Positions 58,283-64,000 of a stretch of DNA of 64,000 bases are shown one piece after another. Under the pieces are notes generated by a model. The model did not search any database. It saw nothing but the letters and a program-made list of their open reading frames with translations, and was not told where the DNA came from. Source of the stretch: UBA8337 sp937907245 (GTDB lineage Bacteria; Pseudomonadota; Alphaproteobacteria; RS24); assembly GCA_965219485.1 (NCBI GenBank), contig OZ244774.1, forward strand, positions 806,001 through 870,000, read 5' to 3'. Every line of letters begins with the position of its first letter. The first letter of the stretch is position 1. A program made the position numbers and the translations under genes.

Positions 58283-60145
58283 ATGCCAGTATTGAGATCT
58301 AAAACATCGACACATGGACGCAACATGGCGGGTGCGCGTGGCCTTTGGCGGGCGACAGGCATGGGCGACAGCGATTTTGGCAAGCCGATTATCGCCGTAT
58401 CCAATAGCTTTACGCAATTCGTGCCGGGCCATGTGCATCTGAAAGATTTAGGCCAATTGGTCGCGCGCGAGATTGAAGCCGCTGGCGGCGTTGCCAAAGA
58501 GTTCAACACCATTGCGGTCGATGATGGTATCGCCATGGGCCATGACGGCATGTTGTATTCGTTGCCATCGCGCGAGATTATTGCCGATAGCGTAGAATAT
58601 ATGGCCAATGCCCATTGCGCCGATGCTTTGGTATGTATTTCCAATTGCGATAAAATTACCCCCGGCATGTTAATGGCGGCTTTGCGCCTCAATATTCCGG
58701 CGGTCTTCGTCTCTGGCGGGCCGATGGAAGCGGGTAAAGTGAAATGGGAAGATGAAGAAGAGCGCGCCATTGATTTGGTCGATGCCATGGTTGCCGCTGC
58801 CGATGAAACCATGTCCGACGAGCAAGTCGATGCCATCGAGCGCTCGGCCTGCCCAACGTGTGGCTCTTGCTCTGGCATGTTTACCGCCAATTCGATGAAT
58901 TGCCTGACCGAGGCCATTGGTCTGTCGTTGCCGGGCAATGGCTCGGTGCTGGCCACCCACGCCGACCGCGAAGCTTTGTTCAAAGAAGCCGGTCGCACGG
59001 CGGTAGAGCTATGCAAACGCTATTACGAAGACGACGATGAAACCGCCTTGCCGCGCGCGATGGCCAGTTTCAAAGGGTTTGAAAACGCCATCATGTTGGA
59101 TATTGCCATGGGCGGCTCCACCAATACGGTGTTGCATTTATTGGCCGCAGCGCATGAAGCAGAAGTTGATTTTACCATGGCCGATATCGATCGGCTGTCG
59201 CGCAAAGTGCCCGTGCTCAGCAAAGTGGCGCCAGCCGTGCAGAATGTGCATATGGAAGATGTGCATCGCGCCGGCGGTATGATGTCGATTTTGGGCTCGC
59301 TGTCTCGTGGCGGCTTGCTGCACAACGATGTGCCAACCGTGCATAGTAAAACTATGGGCGAGGCGATTGCCAAATATGATATCGCGCTCGATGTGTCAGA
59401 CGAGGTAAGCGAGTTTTACCGCGCGGCCCCGGGCGGGGTTCCGACGCAAGTGGCTTTCAGTCAAAGCCGTCGTTTCGATAGTTTTGATAATGACCGCGAG
59501 AACGGTATCATTCGCTCGACCGAACATGCGTTCAGCAAGGATGGCGGCTTGGCGGTTCTCTATGGCAATTTGGCGGAAAAAGGCTGCATCGTAAAAACCG
59601 CCGCCGTGGCCGAAGAGACCATGGAATTCACTGGCACGGCGCGCGTGTTTGAAAGCCAAGATAGTGCCGTGGCCGCAATTATGGCCAACGGGCAAGTGAA
59701 CGCTGGCGATGTGGTTATTATTCGCTACGAGGGGCCCAAAGGCGGGCCGGGCATGCAAGAAATGCTGTATCCCACTAGCTATTTGAAGTCCAAACGCCTC
59801 GACAAAGTTTGCGCGTTGGTCACCGATGGTCGCTTCTCGGGCGGCACATCGGGTCTGTCTATCGGCCATGTTTCGCCAGAGGCGGCCAGCGGAGGGCTTA
59901 TTGGTTTGGTGGAAGATGGCGATAAAATCGAAATTTCCATTCCCAATCGCTCCATCCATTTGGCGGTTCCAGATGCTGAGTTGGCCGAGCGCCGCAAAGC
60001 CATGGATGCCAAGGGCTGGCGCCCAAGCGAAAAACGCGAGCGCAAAGTCACCACGGCCTTAAAAGCCTATGCCGCTTTTGCTACCAGTGCAGACAGAGGC
60101 GCCGTGCGCGATTTAGACCAAGAGTATAGCGTCGATAAAAGCTAA
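58283..60145 (+). CDS. ilvD: Dihydroxy-acid dehydratase
   Basis: This iron-sulfur enzyme makes the keto acids of isoleucine and valine. The 620-residue protein has iron-sulfur cysteines in CISNCDKITPGM and CPTCGSCSGMFTANSMNC, the DDGIAMGHDGMLYSLPSRE block and the C-terminal DGRFSGGTSGLSIGHVSPEA. The start at 58283 gives the standard N-terminus. The stop shares 4 bases with the patatin-like gene on the other strand. The other ilv genes are not in this window. Confidence 0.97.
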   Translation: MPVLRSKTSTHGRNMAGARGLWRATGMGDSDFGKPIIAVSNSFTQFVPGHVHLKDLGQLVAREIEAAGGVAKEFNTIAVDDGIAMGHDGMLYSLPSREIIADSVEYMANAHCADALVCISNCDKITPGMLMAALRLNIPAVFVSGGPMEAGKVKWEDEEERAIDLVDAMVAAADETMSDEQVDAIERSACPTCGSCSGMFTANSMNCLTEAIGLSLPGNGSVLATHADREALFKEAGRTAVELCKRYYEDDDETALPRAMASFKGFENAIMLDIAMGGSTNTVLHLLAAAHEAEVDFTMADIDRLSRKVPVLSKVAPAVQNVHMEDVHRAGGMMSILGSLSRGGLLHNDVPTVHSKTMGEAIAKYDIALDVSDEVSEFYRAAPGGVPTQVAFSQSRRFDSFDNDRENGIIRSTEHAFSKDGGLAVLYGNLAEKGCIVKTAAVAEETMEFTGTARVFESQDSAVAAIMANGQVNAGDVVIIRYEGPKGGPGMQEMLYPTSYLKSKRLDKVCALVTDGRFSGGTSGLSIGHVSPEAASGGLIGLVEDGDKIEISIPNRSIHLAVPDAELAERRKAMDAKGWRPSEKRERKVTTALKAYAAFATSADRGAVRDLDQEYSVDKS

Positions 60146-61236
60146 ATCGGCACGATGTATTCGGCAATTTTACCGCTGCGGCACGCTTCGATAAATTGCG
60201 CCCCGAGGTTATGGCTGCGGGCTACGACTTCGTTCCATTTGTCGAACCGCTCGAGCTCATTTTTTTGATATTTCGGGAAATCTTGCCGCGACGGTATTTT
60301 TCCGTCCGGCAGAGCTTTTACCCAGGCTCGCGATGGGGCAATCATCACCACTTTGTCGAGCTGGGATTGCGGCGCTTTACGCCAAGGGTAAAATTTATCA
60401 AACCAACGCATTTTAAAATGATCGTAGAAATGCGGATATAAAATCAGGCCCTCTGTGGCCGGCCAAAACGTGCTGGGCACGGGGTGGTAATCCAGCATGC
60501 CGCCATCATGATAAATATGCTCGGGGTCTTGGGGCAAGCGCACGGATGACATGTAAATGGGAATGGAACCAGAGGCGCGCAAAGCCAACATGAAGTTCTC
60601 GGGGGTTAAAGTGTCATGACGCACGTCATAGCCGTCGCGCGCGGTGAAAGTGAGTTGGCTTCGCGGGTCCGAGAACACGGCGCGCTCGGCCAGCCCACGT
60701 AAATGGCGTTGGGTAGCGATAGCCAAAAGCCCAGCGCGCGCCAACGCTAGGCCTTGGCGCGCCCGATTTGTGCTGTTTAAACCGCCGTGGCAGCGCACGG
60801 TACCAATGTGCAATCGATAGCGCTCATTGCTCAAAATCTCGTCAATGGAGCCTTGGGTATGTGGGGCAAAAACCTTGTCCAACACAATACTTGTCTGTTC
60901 ATCGATGGCGGCCAAACTAGTGGCGCTCTTATAGCTTTGCTCGACATAGGCTTTTGCTGTGGCCAAAAGCGCGGCGCCAGGGTCTTTGCGCGCACTGGCC
61001 GAGAGTTTAAACGCCCCGACCGAGGTGCCGAATAAATCGACCGGCTTTGGGTCGGTGCGTTTGGGCATAAACTCGGAAAAAACCGCATGGTCAAGCCCAG
61101 CAATGGCCAACCATTTGGCGGCTCCTGAGGCGCCAAAAATTGTGCTGATATCGTTTGGGCTTAATCCGTTTTCACGAATATGTTTCAAAGCCGAGGGGCC
61201 CGCAGCAATAACCAAGTCTTGAGATGGCGCTTCCAT
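60142..61236 (-). CDS. Patatin-like phospholipase domain protein
   Basis: This 364-residue protein has the patatin catalytic dyad: GTSVG at 70-74 (Ser72) and the Asp of DGG at 243-245 in YHDGGMLDYH. The glycine-rich oxyanion loop FGASGAAKW is at 34-42. There is no signal peptide. It starts one base before the stop of the amidotransferase gene upstream, so the two form an operon. The substrate is probably a lipid, but this is inferred. Confidence 0.88.
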   Translation of the reverse strand: MEAPSQDLVIAAGPSALKHIRENGLSPNDISTIFGASGAAKWLAIAGLDHAVFSEFMPKRTDPKPVDLFGTSVGAFKLSASARKDPGAALLATAKAYVEQSYKSATSLAAIDEQTSIVLDKVFAPHTQGSIDEILSNERYRLHIGTVRCHGGLNSTNRARQGLALARAGLLAIATQRHLRGLAERAVFSDPRSQLTFTARDGYDVRHDTLTPENFMLALRASGSIPIYMSSVRLPQDPEHIYHDGGMLDYHPVPSTFWPATEGLILYPHFYDHFKMRWFDKFYPWRKAPQSQLDKVVMIAPSRAWVKALPDGKIPSRQDFPKYQKNELERFDKWNEVVARSHNLGAQFIEACRSGKIAEYIVPI

Positions 61237-61968
61237 TTAGCGTTCCTGCATGGCGCGACCCAAATCGCCAAAAAGTTTTGCCGAGATAATATTCTCGCCA
61301 GTTTGATATTCAGGGTGCCATTGCACGCCGATGCAATAGCTGACTTGGCTATGGCGAACCGCTTCGATGGTGCCATCTTCGGCTTGGGCTTCGACGATTA
61401 AATCATTGCCTAATTTGTCGATGGCTTGCCAATGCAGAGAGTTGGTTTGCGCCTGTTGAACCCCTAGCAAATTATGAAAATACCCGTTTTCTAAAAACTG
61501 GGCAGAATGACGGGCGACATAGCGTGCCTTCAAAGTGTCGGCATTTGGCGTGCGATGGTCGAGCTTGCCGGTTTGCGTTTGAATATCGGTAGACAGCGAG
61601 CCGCCGCAAACAATGTTCAGCTCCTGCATGCCTCGGCACACCGTGAGCATGGGGAGGTCGCGTTGCAGGGCGCCTTGAATGAGGGAGAAGGCAGCGGCAT
61701 CTCGGTTTCTGTCGAAAGGTTCATGCGACGGCGTGGCCGTGGCGCCATAATGCGATGGGTGGATATTGGAACGATTGCCAGTTATCAAAACCCCGTCCAA
61801 TGTATCGAGCAGTCGATCGGCATTAAATTTTTGTCCTGGCATGGCGGCAGGTATCAGCAAGGGCTGTACATCCATATGCTCCGCTACGGCACGCAAATAC
61901 AGATGGTTGACCGCTTGCAGCGTGTCTAGGTCTTGGTTTTTTTCGTTACAAATAATTCCGAGCAGCAC
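61237..61968 (-). CDS. Gamma-glutamyl-gamma-aminobutyrate hydrolase-like class I amidotransferase
   Basis: This is a 243-residue PuuD-like peptidase C26. The nucleophile is Cys111 (LTVCRGMQELN), and the His218/Glu220 pair is in QWHPEYQ near the C-terminus. SNIHPSHYG and DRNRDAAAF are typical for hydrolysis of gamma-glutamyl-amines, including gamma-glutamyl-GABA in putrescine use. No other puu genes are adjacent. The end abuts the patatin-like gene. Confidence 0.9.
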   Translation of the reverse strand: MLLGIICNEKNQDLDTLQAVNHLYLRAVAEHMDVQPLLIPAAMPGQKFNADRLLDTLDGVLITGNRSNIHPSHYGATATPSHEPFDRNRDAAAFSLIQGALQRDLPMLTVCRGMQELNIVCGGSLSTDIQTQTGKLDHRTPNADTLKARYVARHSAQFLENGYFHNLLGVQQAQTNSLHWQAIDKLGNDLIVEAQAEDGTIEAVRHSQVSYCIGVQWHPEYQTGENIISAKLFGDLGRAMQER

Positions 61969-62080
61969 GCGCGTGTCCTTTTGAAACTTAAGCTGAGTTT
62001 ACTTAACGCAGATATACCGATAAGACTTGTAGCATAGGATACGTCAAATTTTAGTCATAATTAGCGAGCAAGATTGCAAT

Positions 62081-62674
62081 ATGAAAACGATAGGCAAAAT
62101 TAAGTTAGCCATCCTCGCTCTGTCCATGAGCCTGGTTGGTTTCGCGCAAGCGCTTAGCGAACGCGAGGGATTAGATATATATCAACGCGGGCTTTACCAA
62201 GAAGCGATTGAATATTGGAAAAAAGCCGCCGCAGCTGGCGATGGGGGCTCGGCGTATCGTCTGAGTGAAGAATATTTCGACGCCAAAATTGTAGACCGCG
62301 ATATTAAGTTGGCGCTGAAATATTTAGAGCAAGCCTCTAAGGGCAATGATGCGCGCGCCCTTACCGACCTCGCATCGATGTATGATTATGGCACGGGCGT
62401 TCGCGAAGACCGTAATAAGGCAGGAGAGTTGTATTTACGGGCCGCGCGTATGGGTATGCCTGCGGCGATGTTTAACGTCGCCTCCATGCTGGAGACAGGC
62501 GAGGGACTAGGGCAAGACAAAGTCGAAGCCTATAAATATTATGTGCTGTCGCGAGACCAAGGCTTTGCGCCTTTCGCGACCAAAGCGATTGAAGAAATCT
62601 CGGCCAATATGACAGCCGAGCAAATCGCCGAAGGGGAAAAACGCGCCGATAATTTTATTCCGGATACGTTTTAA
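62081..62674 (+). CDS. Exported Sel1-repeat protein
   Basis: This 197-residue precursor has a signal peptide (LAILALSMSLVGFAQA, cleaved near residue 24) and four or five Sel1-like helical repeats. Examples are YQEAIEYWKKAAAAGDGGSAYRLSEEYFD, DIKLALKYLEQASKGNDARALTDLASMYDYG, NKAGELYLRAARMGMPAAMFNVASMLETG and KVEAYKYYVLSRDQG. The function is likely protein-protein interaction in the periplasm. It overlaps the metC end by 4 bases on the opposite strand. Confidence 0.88.
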   Translation: MKTIGKIKLAILALSMSLVGFAQALSEREGLDIYQRGLYQEAIEYWKKAAAAGDGGSAYRLSEEYFDAKIVDRDIKLALKYLEQASKGNDARALTDLASMYDYGTGVREDRNKAGELYLRAARMGMPAAMFNVASMLETGEGLGQDKVEAYKYYVLSRDQGFAPFATKAIEEISANMTAEQIAEGEKRADNFIPDTF

Positions 62675-63822
62675 GCCGAATAGCCGGCCCGTTCAAAGCC
62701 AGCCATTAGGTCGGCCTTTAAATCGTCAACATGCTCGAGGCCGACAGATATCCTTAACATTTGCCCGTCGGTTTCAAACGGCACGGCGGTGCGCGGCGTT
62801 TCGCACGGCACGATAAGGCTTTCAAATCCGCCCCAGCTATAGCCCATGCCAAACAGCTTGAGATTGTCCAACATAGCGGCCAATTGGGTTTCGCTGCAGG
62901 GCTCTAGTTCAAATGAAAAAAGACCCGCTGCGCCGCTGAAGTCGCGTTGCCATAAGGCGTGGCCCGCATCGGACGGCAGGGCGGGGTAAAACACGCGTCG
63001 AACAAAACAAAGTGCCTCCAGCCATTGCGCTATATCCAAAGCCGCAGCTTGGTGCTGCTTCAGCCGAAGCGGCATGGTGCGCAGGCCGCGTAAGGCCAAA
63101 AACACATCGTCGGGCGCGGCGCAAAGCCCCAGCTGCCCGTGCGTGCGTCGCAAATGTTCATGGTTTTCTGCCGAGGTCGCCACCGTGCCGAGCAGCGCAT
63201 CGGCATGGCCGACAATATATTTGGTAGCAGCTTGAACCGAATAGTCGACGCCATGGTCGAGCGGCTTAAAATGGAGCGGCGTGGCCCATGTATTGTCCAA
63301 AGCGGTTTTAACCTTACGCGCCTTGGCGGCCGCCACAATGGCGGGCACGTCTTGCACTTCAAAGGTTTGCGAGCCAGGGCTTTCCATAAAAATGAGCCCT
63401 GTCGTATCGCGAATAAGATGGGCAATCTCGCCGCCGATGAGCGGGTCGTAATATTGTGTCTCTACGCCCATACGAGCCATAAATTTGTCACAAAACTTGC
63501 GGGTAGGTTCATACACGGTATCCACCATCAGCAAATGTTGGCCCGCCTCGACACCTGCCATAATGGCCAAAGAGACCGCCGAGGCCCCAGAGGGGGTAAG
63601 CACAGTTCCGGCACCATTTTCCATCTCGGTAATGGCGCTTTCCAAGGCGGCCGAAGTGGGGGTGCCGCGTCGGCCATAGGTGAAGGGCATTTTCTCGGTT
63701 CCGCGAATGGCCGCTAGCGATGGGTAAAGGATGGTCGACGCATGATAAACGGGCGTGTTAACCGCTCCATTGAAGTCTTGTGATTTGCGCCCGGCAAGGA
63801 TTGCTTTGGTTTCATCTTTCAT
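62671..63822 (-). CDS. metC: Cystathionine beta-lyase
   Basis: This PLP enzyme splits cystathionine to homocysteine, ammonia and pyruvate in methionine synthesis. The 383-residue protein shows TYGRRGTPTSAALESAI, the PSGASAVSLAIMA loop, LDNTWATPLHFKPLDHGVDYSV and the PLP-lysine K201 in QAATKYIVGHADALLG. All are typical for MetC of alphaproteobacteria. It diverges from a secreted-protein gene at 63910. Confidence 0.95.
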   Translation of the reverse strand: MKDETKAILAGRKSQDFNGAVNTPVYHASTILYPSLAAIRGTEKMPFTYGRRGTPTSAALESAITEMENGAGTVLTPSGASAVSLAIMAGVEAGQHLLMVDTVYEPTRKFCDKFMARMGVETQYYDPLIGGEIAHLIRDTTGLIFMESPGSQTFEVQDVPAIVAAAKARKVKTALDNTWATPLHFKPLDHGVDYSVQAATKYIVGHADALLGTVATSAENHEHLRRTHGQLGLCAAPDDVFLALRGLRTMPLRLKQHQAAALDIAQWLEALCFVRRVFYPALPSDAGHALWQRDFSGAAGLFSFELEPCSETQLAAMLDNLKLFGMGYSWGGFESLIVPCETPRTAVPFETDGQMLRISVGLEHVDDLKADLMAGFERAGYSA

Positions 63823-63909
63823 TGTTTTCTTTCGCGCGATTAGTGTTACATTTGTTCAAACTTATACGAGTGAGATGTCTTCTCTGAGTATTCTTTAAGG
63901 AAATTGATT

Positions 63910-64000
63910 ATGCAAATGTTCCGTAAACTTTGTGTCGGCTTTATGGTTCTGGCGGCGGCTAATTTACTGGCCATGCCGGCTGTGCAAGCGGCAGGGGAAA
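63910..64000 (+). CDS. Start of an exported protein (partial)
   Basis: Only 30 codons are in the window. They encode a signal peptide, MQMFRKLCVGFMVLAAANLL and then AMPAVQAAGE, with AAGGA upstream of the ATG. Cleavage is likely after VQA. Beside metC, alphaproteobacteria often have an amino-acid ABC transporter binding protein, which this could be, but nothing beyond the signal can be seen. Confidence 0.65.
   Translation, partial: MQMFRKLCVGFMVLAAANLLAMPAVQAAGE

Noticed and set aside
58222..59016. 264-codon frame on the minus strand
   Set aside because: It is fully antisense to the start of ilvD, whose motifs are certain. The composition is that of a shadow frame.

Overview
The window is a gene-dense piece of chromosome from a free-living, aerobic alphaproteobacterium, probably marine. 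This placement is inferred from gene content and order; no rRNA is present to confirm it. Supporting features are the order glyA-nrdR-ribD-ribE-ribBA-ribH-nusB-thiL-hppA, the block Cbp3-like chaperone/YceD/plsX/fabH/ihfA/MerR, a lone bamE, DUF2842 beside COX15 and rplM-rpsI, an NDUFS4-type complex I subunit, a Bpt transferase, and a TRAP transporter of the TakP type. Intergenic gaps are short. Four convergent gene pairs share exactly 4 bases at their stop codons, which suggests a compact genome. No phage, transposase, integrase or CRISPR array is visible.

Layout. 1-5.8 kb (minus strand): an SLC13/TrkA-C transporter split by a frameshift, bpt, the TRAP genes dctP-dctQ-dctM, and the first codons of a small membrane protein. 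5.9-9.6 kb: flavin reductase, a beta-hydroxyacid dehydrogenase and a subtilisin-like lipoprotein protease. 9.6-15.5 kb: hemB, a three-gene valine-degradation operon (acyl-CoA dehydrogenase, 3-hydroxyisobutyryl-CoA hydrolase, mmsB), a DUF1295 membrane protein and a glycerophosphodiesterase. 15.6-24.4 kb: glyA, nrdR, the riboflavin operon (its RibBA has a degenerate GTP cyclohydrolase half), nusB, thiL and a proton-pumping pyrophosphatase closed by a strong terminator. 24.5-29.8 kb: a membrane protein, bamE and the fatty-acid/phospholipid block. 29.8-39.8 kb: tRNA-Pro, a 26-residue membrane peptide gene, DUF2842, COX15, rplM-rpsI, fabZ-argC, aminotransferase-hom-glpX-recJ and tRNA-Glu.

39.8-48.2 kb: msrA, a Sel1-type protein, gloA, an alpha/beta hydrolase, a sirtuin, a double cold-shock protein followed by 32-base repeats, a thioesterase and tRNA-Pro. 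A radical SAM enzyme then converges on an overlapping operon of an MTA-phosphorylase-like enzyme and two sugar-transferase-like proteins (TIGR04283 and TIGR04282 types). This four-gene set is the best candidate here for an uncharacterised pathway. 48.5-55.3 kb: a thiolase, DoxX, a GT10 fucosyltransferase-like enzyme beside two tandem lipid A acyltransferase paralogues, a secreted cyclase-family protein, the NDUFS4-like subunit and tRNA-Arg.

55.3-64 kb: an RTX-repeat lipoprotein gene preceded by 18-base tandem repeats and lying between two nearly identical terminators, then a membrane protein, a YgjP-like metallohydrolase, ilvD, a patatin-like hydrolase, a class I amidotransferase, a Sel1-repeat protein, metC and the signal peptide of a divergent secreted protein.

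The most notable non-coding structures are short tandem repeats of 12, 18, 20 and 32 bases, each next to a gene end. All functional calls come from reading the sequence; no database search was run.
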